DNA of 64,000 nucleotides from Macquaria australasica (GCA_005408345.1 SEMN01000344.1:186001-250000); one strand, 5' to 3'. Counted from the stretch's first letter, positions 1-11,815 are shown. A program made the numbers and translations. Notes: generated by a model from the sequence alone, not told the origin.

Positions 1-1364
1 AGATGTTATAATTACATTACTATAATCAGGCCCAGCCTGCATTTGTCAGTGGAGCTTAACCTTTGATTCAGATAAATATTTAATGTGTGAATTTAGTTTG
101 GATGTCCAGCTGAGAAAGAAAAAGAAAACTAAGCATTTTTTGCAGTGCTGAGGGAACACATTATTACTATGCAAAATAATATCCATCTTTATGACACTTA
201 AGGCCAATGGTGTCATAAATATTTATGAAAATGAACTGAATAATACAACAAATGACTAGCAGGAGTTTTGTCGCCTGTAAGGCTGCACTCGCATATGTGG
301 CATTAAAAATCATATGAATTCTATTAGGACAATGACTCAAAAATGGCCCTCAGAGATCACTGGCAATTGTCTTTGGGGAGCTGGAGTGTTGGAGTGATAC
401 TCAGATAACACTCAGAATAACGCTGTAGGGTCTGTTTTCTAGTCGCACTACACAGATGAACAAATACACAAGCGAGGGGATAGTAAGGGCCTTTGAGTGG
501 TGCTCACCATCACCTGAATCTACACTGACAGGTAGAACTGCCTTGTAACACTGGTTTCAAATGGGACATATTTCTTGATTTTGATTGATTTGTCTAACCA
601 TCGACTGTAAAAAAACATGACATAACATTAGCAACTTCTTTTGCTGACTATGAAAGGCTGAGACACATCAAGCAAACACTCCCAATATTATACTGAACAA
701 TAATGCACCAAGACACTATACTAGACATTAAAAGAAGTAAAGTTTATATAACACCTAACCTGTTTGGTATGGTTCACACAAACGATGGTTTGGTTCAGTT
801 GGTTTGTGCTGGTGTGAAAGCTGTCAATCGAATCCTGGTGAGGACCAAACTTCCGAGACCCTCCCAAAAAAGTGGGTCTCTTTCTGATTCCAATCAGACT
901 CTGATGCAGTTTGTTTGTGGAGTGAAAGCATATTAGGTAGGTAGAAGTATAGTAGATATGTGATTTTAGCTTGAATTCATACCATGTTGTCTTGGGTCAT
1001 TATGGCCCTTAAAGGCAACAATATCAGTATGAGTAACAAAAGTATCTTTTTGTCCCTTCGTCTTGATTAACTGAACCGGACTACAGGTGTGAAAGCGACC
1101 TAAGTATCCTCTTCCTTTTGAACAAATGAGATTCAGATGAGAATCATAAAAATAGCTTGGTTCACTAAATTTTAGGGTGTATTTCCCTACGTATTTTTAA
1201 AACTTCTTTGCAGTTTGACTTGCCAGGTTAACAGTGTCATTCAGTGATGCCAAATTATTGCATCAACATGTCCAGAAAACTGTATTGCAGTTTGTTAGGA
1301 ATATATTTGATGAAGCTGATGTACATGCATGATTCTTGCAATTTTTGGGTTGTATCCACATGGT

Positions 1365-1428
1365 TGAATGCACTTATTATAAGTCGCTGGATAAAAAAAA
1401 TCAGCTAAATAAATGTAATTTAATGTAA
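1365..1428 (+). repeat. SINE-like 3' tail fragment
   Basis: Contains AAGTCGCTGGATAAAAAA followed by CAGCTAAATAAATGTAAT, which resembles the 3' end of a very common fish short retroposon. A second fragment of this type is at 15212-15262. Only the tail is recognisable. The family assignment is from memory. Confidence 0.5.
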
Positions 1429-1497
1429 GGATAAAATATATTCTGAAGGACCTTCAAGAAATGACTTGTATCTAATAACCAAAATATCTTCATGTAA

Positions 1498-1760
1498 ATC
1501 CAGTTCTAGAATCCCACATCTCCAGGTAAAGATCCAGTCCTACAACCCTATTCAAGTTTCAGTCCTATAACCTTGTATCTCCAGGCCATGACCCGGTCCT
1601 GGGACACATACCTCCAGGTCATGATCTAGTTTTGTAACTCCATACATCCTTGTCATGATGACAGATGCTTCCAGATTATTCTCAAGTCCTACAGCCATTT
1701 GGCCATGAGCCGTCTTACACTGTGGTTCAGTCTTACATTCTTATGTCTTCAGGCCACAGT
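1498..1760. repeat. Degenerate minisatellite, unit about 50 bp
   Basis: The phrases CCAGTCCTACAACC, AGTCCTATAACC and CGGTCCTGGGACAC alternate with ATCTCCAGG and CTCCAGGTCATGATC variants, giving about five decayed tandem units. The short open frame over the right part (1699-1890) is probably incidental to the repeat. Confidence 0.5.
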
Positions 1761-2277
1761 CTTTTACCCATGCTTGCTTGCCTTTCAAAATACACTACTA
1801 TTAATATCACCATTTGTAAGAACTAAATTTCTCCAAACTTCCCAAAGGCCTGACAGGGAAAATGTGCTTATCAGACCTACAGATGAGTGAGGAGATGGAT
1901 ATCAGTTTCATCTCTGTGTGTCCTGTACAGAGATTCTGTAGATGTGGGAATGTTTAACCTAGCTTAGCATAAAGACTAGAAGCACGGTGAAACCCTTACA
2001 GAAACCTGTGGTAGACAATTACAAGTCCCACACTATCACTTCCACTATTGCATGATGCATAAAAAAATCACAAACCACACTTGGTGACTTTCAAGATACT
2101 TCACTTGTTTCACCTTGTATGTTGTTTTTGAAACTCATGAAGAAAATGTGTAAAAGTAGACATTGTGGCTTTAACGGTAGTTACATGGTTGGAGTTATCT
2201 TGTAACAAAGCATTCGAAACTGCATCTCTGCATCTTTAGCTACAGCAAGTTAACAATACAATACAATATCCATCCAT

Positions 2278-2382
2278 TCTCACGGGGAGAACATGCAAAC
2301 TCCATACAGAACATAGAACCCTCTTGCTGTGAGGTGACAGTGCAGTGACAGTGCTAACCACTGCAACACCATGCCGCCTGAA
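2278..2382 (+). repeat. Fragment of a dispersed fish retroposon
   Basis: Contains GGGGAGAACATGCAAACTCC and then a run ending in GCTAACCACTGCAACACC. The same family has a longer copy at 11483-11815. This is a familiar teleost interspersed repeat; I cannot name the family with certainty. Confidence 0.6.
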
Positions 2383-2957
2383 TCAGAGATATGCTGGGAA
2401 AAATAGCAACAACAGTTAAGTCTAGTATTATGTTAAGTACATTTTTTGATCTGGCAACCTTACTATGAGGATGAGTAGTCTCTGTGTTTGTTCATCAAGA
2501 AATGGGACAAACTACCACTACTACAACCCCTCCCCTCCCTTTTCAGCCTTGTGGGTGGCTTCACAGGTTTATGGGATGACCTTTGATGGGGTGTTGCTAG
2601 AGAGCATTGGCTCCTCTAAATCTGGACTTTGATTTTGCAACCTCTGCTTTTCTGGGAGCTGCCCTTTGCTTCCTATTTCATTTAATAGATATTGTACAGG
2701 TCTATTCTCTTGTTTGATTTTGAAACTACCTGGATATGCAAAGATATGAAAAGAAATAGTACAAACTGCTCCAAAACCACAATGTCTCAATTTTATATTT
2801 CTTTGTCGCACTTATTAAATAAACATTTTACAATGTGTATAGGAGAGGATTTAATTGTTTAAAATGAGTAATAATTACGTGGTATAGCACAGAAACATTA
2901 AACTCTAAAACCCAGCGATCGCCAACTTAAACACCAGCTTCTCCCATGATGCCTTAC

Positions 2958-3251
2958 TGTGGCTGTGCCGGTGACCGTCTGACTGCCAGAGTCTGACCCA
3001 CTCTGTTCACTGTGGCTCTGTGAAGACTGGTACATGTTGAGTGGATGCTCACTGACGGAGGCCTGGACCCCGGTGTAGTCCTGTGGTGCTGCTGGGTGCT
3101 GGTGTGGATGTGGGTGGGAGTGTGGATGTGGATGGGGGTGTGAAGCTGTGAACTCAGCTGGAATGCCGTTCTGGGGAGGGGAGGCAAACTGGGCTGATGG
3201 GTAAGCCTGGGCCATGGATGGGTCCGGGGGTGCCGGTGTGTCCTGGTTACC
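2958..3251 (-). CDS. RBFOX-family splicing factor, single N-terminal coding exon
   Basis: RBFOX proteins bind UGCAUG in pre-mRNA through a single RRM and control alternative splicing in neurons and muscle. This 294-nt, 98-codon phase-0 exon reads GNQDTPAPPDPSMAQAYPSA at its start, then PPQNGIPAEF, QDYTG, SEHPLNMY and HSEQSGSD, and ends QTVTGTAT. All are landmarks of the RBFOX N-terminus before the RRM. A polypyrimidine tract ending in acag precedes GGTAACCAG, and ACA|gtaagg closes the exon. An internal ATG (MAQ) matches the start used by short isoforms. A His-Pro-rich tract (PHPHPHSHPHPHQHP) is longer than in the mammalian proteins I remember. The motif pattern resembles RBFOX1 and RBFOX3 about equally; the lrrc45 neighbour favours RBFOX3, so no symbol is given. 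The RRM exons are outside the window. Confidence 0.9.
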
Positions 3252-4029
3252 CTGTATGGACAAAGAAATTCACTTTTTAATTTAGAAGACCATTTCAACA
3301 TTCCATCATTTGAGATTTTGCTCTCTTCCTGCATTCCCTTACTTAACATCACTTTAGATTGTTTTTTATTGTTAAAACAATAAGCTACAAACAAATAATC
3401 ATTCTTCCGCCAAGCAATATAGTTCTTCAGTGACATTTAGCAGAATGGTTGCCAAGCAACACAGATGCAACAACACACAGACACAGTGGAAAGCATGCTT
3501 AAAGATTGGAATGATTATTAACATTTATCTGGATAATTGTGCAATTGTTGAAGTAGTGTTCAGTTATGTAAGCACTCCTTTTGCTGGTACAGGGGTGTTT
3601 GACTCTGGACAGGTGTGTTTTAATTGAATTGTGCCAGAAGAAAGGATATTGCTCCAGCATCTTCTCTCGTTGTTGTTTGGGCGCAGTAAGATTGCAGGGA
3701 TGATTCACATTTATTCCCCACCACTGACAGGATTTCTCTTGCATCTAGTGGTTGGAGTAGGCTAGATTGTCTCGGTGCTGGCTGCTTTACAAATCCGTGG
3801 CAACATGGATTCAAGGAAGCGAATGGACCACGTGGTCTGTTTTAAGGTCCCAGCTTCGTTTCTTGACTTTTCCAGCTCTTCAGTGTCTCCTTTCTTTTTT
3901 TATCTTCCTTCTCTATCCTGTCCATCTCTTTCAACCACTCATCCAACCTCCAAGTAAATCAAAAATTCACAACAAAATCTAACATTTTGAAACTATTTGT
4001 TTGCATGGCAAATTGTTTTTGCCCTGGTT

Positions 4030-4470
4030 GTGGCAGGGCTCTAGGCATGGTAATGTCAGTTGGTTGGCCACTTTGGGTGACACTGAAATATCACCACAAT
4101 TTTCGGATGGATTATCATAAAATTTTGCACAGACATTTGAACCCTAATGACTTTAGTGATCCCCTGCCTTTTCCTCTAGCACCACTAGCTGGTTTACATT
4201 TTTCATTCAGAGTGAAATGTCTCAACAACTATTGGATGGATTGTCTTGAAATTTAGTACACACATTCAGGTTCCTCAGGATGAATAGTTATCAAATTTTC
4301 ATAATTTTTTCACTACTTTGATATTAACAGTCCCCAGAGGATGGATTTTTGTTGGTTCCCTGAGAATCAGCAAAAGAAACATCCCACTGTAATAAGCAGA
4401 TTGTCATGAAACTTATTGGGCACATTTATGCTGCTCGGAGGGTGAACTTTTTCCATTTTGGACGCTTCAT
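4030..4470. repeat. Dispersed fish repeat (ACTATTGGATGGATTG family)
   Basis: Repeated phrases CGGATGGATTATCATAAAAT, CTATTGGATGGATTGTCTTG and GCAGATTGTCATGAAACTTA, each followed by a segment about an 'acattca' and a 'gatgaa' word, mark an internally repetitive element. A related copy is at 24520-25325. It is often seen in percomorph genomes. It is non-coding. Confidence 0.6.
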
Positions 4471-5464
4471 GAGTTTTCCTTTAGCTCAACCCTCGGACAG
4501 ATTTCACATTCTATGTGAATTCCCACAGCTGGCAAGACTTAAAGAACAGAAATCATCAGATTGTTTTTTCCTTGCAACCAAAACTGTTGGATTGTGCCTC
4601 ACTGAAGCCTCTGTCGACTGTTAGTAGAACTTTAGTCATTTATTTAGTTTAATCCTTAATTGTTTTACTGAATCAAACTGCAACAAAAATGATGGGCAAT
4701 CAAATGTTGTTTTAAGCACACTCCACTATAGATGGATACATCAACCATACTGTACATATATTTAACATAGAAAATGTTAGTTCATTGTAACTGTCAACAG
4801 TCTTTTGTATTCAATGTCCAACATTTACAGTGCAGATTTGATTAGCGTGTAGTCATAGATTATTCAATCAAAGCCCCCTACTTCTGACTATAATGACTTG
4901 AATCCACTCCATTGTATCACCACCAGCACACACATACACACAGTAGTCTATTCCATGTAGAGAAAACATAATTTGAATAGCTGTTCTGTGTAATAGGAAC
5001 CATTTATCCATCTTCGAGAGAGCAAGGTTATCCACTTGATTATAGAGGGCACTCTACATCACAGAGACACCGACCGAACGACACACACACACATTAATAA
5101 ACTTAAACACAGATGAACAATGTGTGTACTGTGCAAGCTACTAATGTACAATAATTGTTGAACGTGCCCAGGCCAAACTACACTTCATTTATTATAGGTT
5201 TGTATGTATGCATCTTAAAAAGCAAAAAAAAAACAACAACACATGGGTCCACACCATATGGGTCATATGGGTTGATTTAAGAAGGTAATTACAATGGTGA
5301 TTTAGTTTGGAGGATTTGTTAGGATATCTTTTCTGGATACGGAAAATACTCGCTGATGCAAGGTTCAAAAACCAAAAAGGTATTGCAATCAGAATACAAT
5401 CGTATAGGACAGATCACATCTAGAGGTGGCCTGGCTGACATTGTGTTCTGCTCAGTCTGGTTTA

Positions 5465-5540
5465 AATGACATCTGTACAGTGTGACCACATTCTTGAGAA
5501 AAACAGCAAGTTGAAAGTTCATCTAACTCCACCTCTTCTT
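5465..5540. repeat. Direct repeat, copy 1
   Basis: AAATGACATCTGTACAGTGT and AAAGTTCATCTAACTCCACC recur in the same order at 6000-6085, about 535 bp away, with several mismatches. Origin unknown. Confidence 0.6.
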
Positions 5541-5999
5541 GCTATTTCATGCTTTTCATCCAAAAGCTACAGATGAGCTCTTCCTCTGTAAAGGAAAATT
5601 ATACAGAGCTCATACAGCCACATCATTTCAGGAGACTCATGAGGGACCCAAGACTAGTTAGTGAGCTTCTCCATTTGTTCTGATTACCTTTTGACAGTAT
5701 AAGCAATGTTAGCCTAGTTAGCTACTAAAAGGTAGCCTATGGATGCCTTCAGCTGTCTTTGCCTGTCATGTGACCCTTGCTTTTCATGTTATAGCAGTCC
5801 TGTGTTTGTTGACAAGCCCGCCAGCTCGGGCTACCTCATTTGCATATTAACATCTGATCACAATGTGGCCAGAATCAAGAGTAAATGCCAAAGCCCAATG
5901 ATCAGATGTCATTATATAGATACAAATCCCATATTAATACTAGGAAATGGAGTCCTGGAAGTGGTCTGGGTTGCAATGTTGTCTAATATCCACTAGGCG

Positions 6000-6085
6000 T
6001 AAATGACATCTGTACAGTTTGGCCACATTCTAAAAGAACAAAATCCATCAAACAAGCTGAAAGGTCATCTAACTGTGCCTCTTCC
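6000..6085. repeat. Direct repeat, copy 2
   Basis: Contains AAATGACATCTGTACAGTTT and AAGGTCATCTAACTGTGCCT, parallel to 5465-5540. Confidence 0.6.
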
Positions 6086-7047
6086 AATCTCACACTGACA
6101 CTACCCATCAAAAAGTATGTATGTATGTATTGGAGGTGGGGCCCCGTTCATTCCTATGAAAGCTGCTCAGTGGCGCATGGAGCCAAAAAAGTTGGGTCTA
6201 AAATTATCTGGATCTTCTGCATAGCTTCTGCATCGTGCTGGCCCATAGAGCAAGCGCCCTAGCGTTTCCTTTAACTCCGCCTCCCAACCGCTCAGTCTTG
6301 AGCTCACTGAATGACAAAAATAAATTTGGATTCGGCTATGAGAGAATTTTACAATAATAATGATTAATAATAATTTAAGTGTTCGTACTGGGAAGTTGAT
6401 GTACCTCAAAAAATAAATTATCTGCTTATTTACAGATGGCTCTTTCACAATGTAAGTTTATGGGAAAGAGTTTTTTTGGGCCAGTGTGAATCACATGACG
6501 GACCTGGAAGTTCTCTGGACTAAAGGAAGGAATTCAGCATACACATTGACATAGAGTAGGGGGGAAAAGCCAATATATGTCCTGTAATCCAGTAATATTT
6601 GTAGTATGAGGATGTACACCGACGTGAACAACCAATTCCAAAGATGGCGAGTTCTGACGACCAAACACAGACACAAACTATAGTCTCAGAGAGAATTATG
6701 TGTTTAAAAAATGTGGTTTCAGCTGGCTGAAGCTGTGATTCACAAGAAAATGTGGAAACACTGAAGGAAAAGAAAGTGAACGTGCCCCAAAAACATTTAG
6801 AGTTGGGTGTATAAGTATGTGTGAGTGTGTATGTGAGAGAGGTTACTCCTGTAGGAATTTATATCTCAGCCATTACAGAGACAGAGAGAGAGAGGTGCAG
6901 TCGTATGTAGGAATAGAAAGAGAGAGAAAAGAGAGGGTGAGCAAGACACAGAGAGAAAGGGATGTAGACAGTGAGTCTTGGCTAAATGCTTTGCAGTGTA
7001 ATGAGAACCACATTGAGAAGGCTGAAATATGCTTTACGTGGCAGAGC

Positions 7048-7052
<5 letters not shown>

Positions 7053-7114
<62 letters not shown>
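7053..7114. repeat. (CA)n microsatellite
   Basis: About 30 CA units with one interruption near 7090. Long open frames on both strands here are artefacts of the dinucleotide repeat. Confidence 0.95.
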
Positions 7115-7115
<1 letters not shown>

Positions 7116-7460
7116 GGAAACTGAAGGAATACAATTAAAATTCGGAATAAGCGCAAGAGAGAAGGAATTTCTCTCTTTCCTCCATTTACTGACTATGTAT
7201 CTTACTTCTGAGAACACCATAAAATCTTGCCCTGACTTCTATAAGAGATTGTACTGTAGCCTTTTGTCCCACTTTAATTTTCTCAGTCAGCGTTCTCTGT
7301 GAAAGCCACAGCTCAGTGGAACACTTTACCAGATGACATAAATAGTCGCAGTACTATCAGTACCTTCGAAGAACAACTACAGTTTAGTAAAACTTGGGCT
7401 TTATTTCCATAGCTCTGTCCATCAGTCCCATCAGTTATGATAACATTGCATTCACCAAAG

Positions 7461-7775
7461 TAATTGCTGAGATCTTGGAAATCAGTAATATCACTAAAAA
7501 TAGGTCCAAATGGGCAAGAAACACAAGCAGTTAGATGGTCAGACAGGTCATAAAATCAAACCAAACTGTTTATCTGACCTGAAATGTTGTTCATAATCCC
7601 TCATTTTAGGTAGTATAAAAAAGTTTAGTTCAGTTTAGATAATAATTTTACCGTTCACCCTTGTTTGCAAACCTGGGAGTTTGTTTCCAGTCTGACCATC
7701 TGATTGCTCATGTTTCTTTCCCCGTCTGACCTATTTTAAGTAATGTCACCACATTCTCAGATCTCCTCAGTAAGC
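7461..7775. mobile_element. Possible decayed MITE related to 17289-17610
   Basis: The left end AATTGCTGAGATCTTGG and the right end, which reversed reads CTGAGGAGATCTGAGAATG, are imperfect inverted repeats. They resemble the AATAGCTGAGATCT ends of the clearer element at 17289-17610. The interior is unrecognised. Confidence 0.35.
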
Positions 7776-7809
7776 TGAAAAACAAATCAATAAAGAAACA
7801 TAATTCATC

Positions 7810-8010
7810 GTAACACCCGCAACAAACCCTTATGTGACTACCAGGACGTATCATTCCACCGCAGTTAAGCAAGGTGGTGATTTAGATTGTCTGAGGGAAT
7901 TTCTTACTAAAAGGACTGTAACATTGGAAGATAGCCACTTGATTTGTCCAACTTCTGAAGCCTTGTATGGAGTCGAAGTCATGACGTCCCAACCAGGCTA
8001 GCCTTTGTTC
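7810..8010. repeat. Fragment of a dispersed repeat shared with 31730-32085
   Basis: AGGACTGTAACATTGGAAG followed by GATAGCCACTTGATTTGTCC and CTTCTGAAGCC matches, in order and with mismatches, GACTTTGGAAGGTAACCATT and GACTGCTGAAGCC in the repeat inside trub1 intron 2. Confidence 0.5.
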
Positions 8011-8655
8011 CACTAGCTTCTGTTTCTCAATACAATCTGTCATTCAACATTTCTCTCATCTGTCTTTCTGAAAAAATAAGGCATGTTCCTGAGGTTTACT
8101 CTCCATATTCCATATATAAGAGAAATCGGCATCAACTACTGATAACAAATTCTTTGCGAGCACAGAAAAAAACTAAAAGCACAGCAGCATGGGTACTTGC
8201 TTCATCATAACTTGGTTTTGTCCATATCCATAAGACTCAACAACGCTTTCTTGTAAAGTCAATTTTTTTCAACTTTCGAGCTGTAATCTCTGCTGTCTAA
8301 AAACTTCTACAGCGTTCAGTCCTCTCTGTCCTGCTGTTATTACAGACATGTCTGAACTAACCTCAACCACTCGACTTGCTCTTCTGTCGAGCTGTGACAT
8401 TTGGCCCTCAAACTAAGCTTATGGCAAATGTTGTTCATTAAAGGCCACAAAAATTTTGAATAAACAACGATATTAGATTGTTTTTCACAGAAACCTTATC
8501 AAAATATTTGGCGTGAGCCGCACCACATACTGCTGAGAAAGATTTTCTTCCAAGGCTGTATTTTTAGTTATTAGCGTAGTTACAAATGTCAATGGGATTT
8601 TGAATGAGCTTTACTTACTTCTGGAACAGAACCCGGATGTTCCAGCGCTCTGTTA

Positions 8656-9178
8656 AGCCCAGTTCAGACCAAAGATTCGCAACGAGACGAGTTGAAACTT
8701 GCAACTACTTGCAATGCGCTGGTCTGCAATGTTCTGAAACCTGCCAGTTTACGACTAGACGAGATGGTGTATCGTTTCCATAGCAATGACTCTCTGTACT
8801 TCAATTCTAACTGCCAGCTTTTCTCTCTTTTTTTTGCAGCTAGATATAATTTGTAGCGTTTTAAAATATGAATGAGGATAGTGATAGTGAGTTACCTGCT
8901 ACAGTTGCATTTCTAGTATTGATGAAACGGCGAAAACATAAAAAACAAGAGGGTCGAGATGACCAGCTGACTTTGCTACGAGCTGATCGGCTGTTGAAAC
9001 AGGTGACATGCCTTATGTTCTAAAACCAGCCACTGGCGATTTGACAAGCTGAGTCTCAGGCGGTGCCATCACCCGGCTTGAGTCAAGCTAAGACAGGCCA
9101 GTTTACATTGCTGCAACTTTTCCTGCAACGTTCTAAAACGGTTTCATCTCGTCGCAAATCTTTGGTCTGAACTGGCCT
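8656..9178. mobile_element. PIF/Harbinger-type non-autonomous transposon (MITE), 523 bp
   Basis: The ends are long inverted repeats: AGCCCAGTTCAGACCAAAGA on the left, and on the right, reversed, AGGCCAGTTCAGACCAAAGA. Similarity continues inward through GCAACGAGACGAGTTGAAAC. Both sides are flanked by TTA (8653-8655 and 9179-9181), the 3-bp target duplication typical of PIF/Harbinger elements. The interior has a short open stretch from ATG at 8870 (begins MNEDSDSELPAT) that may be a remnant of an element-encoded protein. There is no transposase DDE core. Confidence 0.85.
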
Positions 9179-9181
9179 TTA

Positions 9182-10211
9182 TCTTCCACTTAAATTTGGG
9201 GCATTTTGTCCACCATCTTTTCCCCTCATGGCCAATATGAACAGGGAGGATGAGTACAGCCATATAACTGTCTCAACATACATTTGAGTATTATAATAAA
9301 ACAGACTTGAAAAAATCTGACATTTTTTAAACTAACTCACAACCCAGTATAATACACCAAATGACAACATTTATGTTTCATATTGTACATGTTCCTATAC
9401 AAATAAAATAAAATGAATAGTAATATTTCTCTCTCTCCTCCTCCATCCTTCACATTGCTTTACTCTCTCTTCCTCCCACTGCTGAACAAACACAACAAAC
9501 CTTTTTCAGCTGGCAGGGTTTCTTGGTTTCATTTCCAAAACAGAGCTGCAGCTCCCCCCCCTCTCTCTAATGCGTAAATTCATCAACCCTTGCTAGCTTC
9601 TCTAGATGAGAATGAAAGAATGAGGTAGAAAGAAAGAGATGCATGCACACACACCGACACCCACATAAACAGAGCACGCAGCCCTGCAAACCCACATGTA
9701 CTGCATATATATATATACACACACACTCATAAGCACACACACAACCCATAAAAGGAGCATGCAGCATGCTGCCTTCTGCAGTCACAGCACAAACAGTGTG
9801 GCGCGAGAGCGAGTGTACAAGTGACAATGAGGAGAGAGACAGAAGGAGAGAGAGATAGAGAGAGAGAGATGGAGGAAAAACAGTATTCTCAGAAGTACCT
9901 GCTCTACCATCTTGCCTCAGCCTTCCTCCATGCACATCCAGCTGCGCTATAAAGTCCAGCCCGCCAGCGTCTGCCTACAGCCAGCATCAATTATGGATGG
10001 CTTTGTGTGTGCATGTGTGTGTAGTGGGGGAATGAGCAGAAGGAGGAGGAGGAGGAGGTGCCACTGTGAATGAAAGCAGCATTCCCCAAAAATGTTTTCA
10101 CCACACTCTTCTCTTTCCTCTCTCACAGTCCTCCCATTCTCCTTAATTTGTACTATATTTTCCCCTGTTCCCTCATTTTTGTTCTTTTTTTCATTTGCAC
10201 TATTAAATTGT
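9182..10211. other. Non-coding, simple-sequence-rich DNA
   Basis: Contains pyrimidine-rich tracts (9430-9480, 9550-9570), short CA/TA runs (9700-9745), a GA-rich stretch (9830-9875) and a GAGGAG run near 10040. No exon or conserved gene motif was seen; the open frame at 9567-9935 is low-complexity. Confidence 0.5.
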
Positions 10212-11466
10212 ATGGCCAAAAGTATACGGACACCCCTGTCCACCTGTGTACCTTTGGTCCATTTTTCCTGGTTTAGGACATTTAGTTCCAGTAATGAAGG
10301 GAATTCTTAATGCTAGAGCATATAATGATATTTTGGATGTCCAGCTTTGTGGCAACAGTTTGTCCTCGTGGACAAAGCCAGAAAGAACTGGTTTTCCCAG
10401 TTTGCTGTGGAAGAACTTGACTGGCCTGCACTGAGCCCTGACCTCCACCCCATCCAACACCTTTGGGATGAACTGGACTGTGAGCCAGGCCTTATCACCC
10501 AACATCACTACCCAGCATCAAATACAGACCTTGGGTTATGGCGAACAGCGTCTGAAACCTGTGTCCCTCCATTTTTTTAACTTTCCAAAACTGACAATCT
10601 GACATTCATGCCCACTTTACACAGTGACTGGCCAGATATGTGAAGGTGTGAGAGAAGCAGGGTTTGAACTTTTCTCCGGCTACACTGTTATCCCCATCTA
10701 TACGATTCATCGCATCTCGACGCTCTCTGTGAGGGCTGTTTTTTTGACCCGCCTTCCAGTGCAACCACTTTGCAACAATTTGGCCTTTAGTGGTCAGGCG
10801 ACACGTTGTATGGACTAGTTGGTTTCAAGCATAATGTGAGGACAGTATGCTTTAAGACAACAGTTGAGAAAGGGTCCCACAAAGGGTGAAATGCACCCCT
10901 ACCTGTGCTGCCAAACAAACAGTGTCTCAGTGCCACGGTGCTAAATTAGGTAGAATATGCAGACATCATTGGCCCCTTTTTATGCAAATGAGCCTCATTG
11001 CAAAAAAGTCCACTACCACTAGCATTACTATTACTATCACTTTACATCTCTATGTGGAACTTGCATTGTTTGTGCTACTGTATTTCTCCTGCTCTCTCTC
11101 TCTCGACATGGATAACTGTAATCAGACAAAAAACTTAGCTGCAAAACTTTATGGGCGTGTTTGCGCTGTGATATCATTAGCGCAATATTTTTTGTGAATC
11201 GGACCATGAGACGGGGCAGATAGCAGTTGCAAGTGATGCACAATTCATGGTGCTATCAGTGGCCGCAATCTATTCTTTGTGAATTCACCAGTTAGTCTTT
11301 ATTCAAGTGTGCTACAGTAACCTGGTTTTAATGATCTTGTGGCTAAATGGGAGCAAATTCCCACAGCTAGGTCCCAAAATCTTGTGGAACGTCTTACTAG
11401 AAGATTGTAGGATGTTGAAGCAGCAGGTATTATAATGCCCATGGATTTGGCATGACATGTTCAACT
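10212..11466 (+). mobile_element. Tc1/mariner-like element, split by an insertion of about 785 bp
   Basis: The left part (10212 to about 10516) begins ATGGCCAAAAGTATACGGAC, a typical end of a fish Tc1-like family. It includes a decayed stretch reading SPDLHPIQHLWDELD, the third-acidic-residue region of Tc1 transposases. The right part (about 11300-11466) resumes with CTACAGTAACCTGG and AATGGGAGCAAATTCCCACA, which normally follow at once in this family. The DNA between (10517-11300) is therefore a later insertion. The distal terminal repeat is lost where the next repeat starts at 11483. The element is inactive. Confidence 0.7.
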
Positions 11467-11482
11467 ATTACATATGGTTGCG

Positions 11483-11815
11483 TCCATTATCTGTAACCAC
11501 GTATCCTTAGAGGCTCGTGGGGGGCTGGAGCTGATCCCAGCTGACATTTGGCAAGAGGCAGGGTACCTGACCTTGGACAGGTCGCCAGCCAATCACAGGG
11601 CTGACACATAGAGACAGACAACCATTCACGCTCACAGTCACACCTACGGGCAATTTAAAGTCATCAATTAACCTAACCTGCATGTCTTTGGATTGTGGGA
11701 GGAAGCTGGAGTACCCAGAGAAAACCACACAGGCACCCATGCAAACTCCACACAGAAAGGCCCCATTCGAGCCCAGAACTCTCTTGCTGTTAGGCAACAG
11801 TGCCACCCTATATGC
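11483..11815 (+). repeat. Dispersed fish retroposon, long copy
   Basis: Contains, in order, TCCATTATCTGTAACCACGT, CTGGAGCTGATCCCAGCTGA, GGACAGGTCGCCAGCCAATC, CATGTCTTTGGATTGTGGGA and GCAAACTCCACACAGAAAGG. These are words of a very common teleost interspersed repeat. A shorter fragment is at 2278-2382. The minus-strand open frame here is not a gene. Confidence 0.75.

Larger units (their letters stand above)
1..2957. other. Intron downstream of the RBFOX exon; no further coding exon seen
   Basis: AT-rich DNA left of the RBFOX exon, so in the minus-strand sense it lies in the following intron. I looked for the next RBFOX exon and the RNA-recognition-motif exons on the minus strand and found none, so they lie beyond the left edge. 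The stretch holds three short repeats, listed separately. Nothing recognisable was seen in 1-1360 or 2383-2957. Confidence 0.6.
3252..8655. other. Non-coding stretch upstream of the RBFOX exon
   Basis: No exon was found on either strand. It holds one dispersed repeat (4030-4470), a pair of related 80-bp segments (5465-5540 and 6000-6085), a CA microsatellite (7053-7114), and decayed repeats at 7461-8010. Open frames here are short, repeat-derived or without homology that I recognise. I searched it specifically for the missing lrrc45 3' exons and saw none. Confidence 0.55.

Noticed and set aside
2954..3436. 160-codon minus-strand frame overlapping the RBFOX exon
   Set aside because: It is a shifted frame through the same exon and its flanking intron; the RBFOX frame has the conserved motifs and splice sites.
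6817..7302. 161-codon plus-strand open frame and its minus-strand partner
   Set aside because: Both run through a CA microsatellite and GA-rich DNA; the protein is His/Thr or Val/Cys repeats with no domain.
11037..11110. Similarity of CTTTACATCTCTATGTGGAA to the L2 3'UTR near 59388
   Set aside because: Only about 60 bp of patchy similarity, too weak to call a fourth L2 copy.
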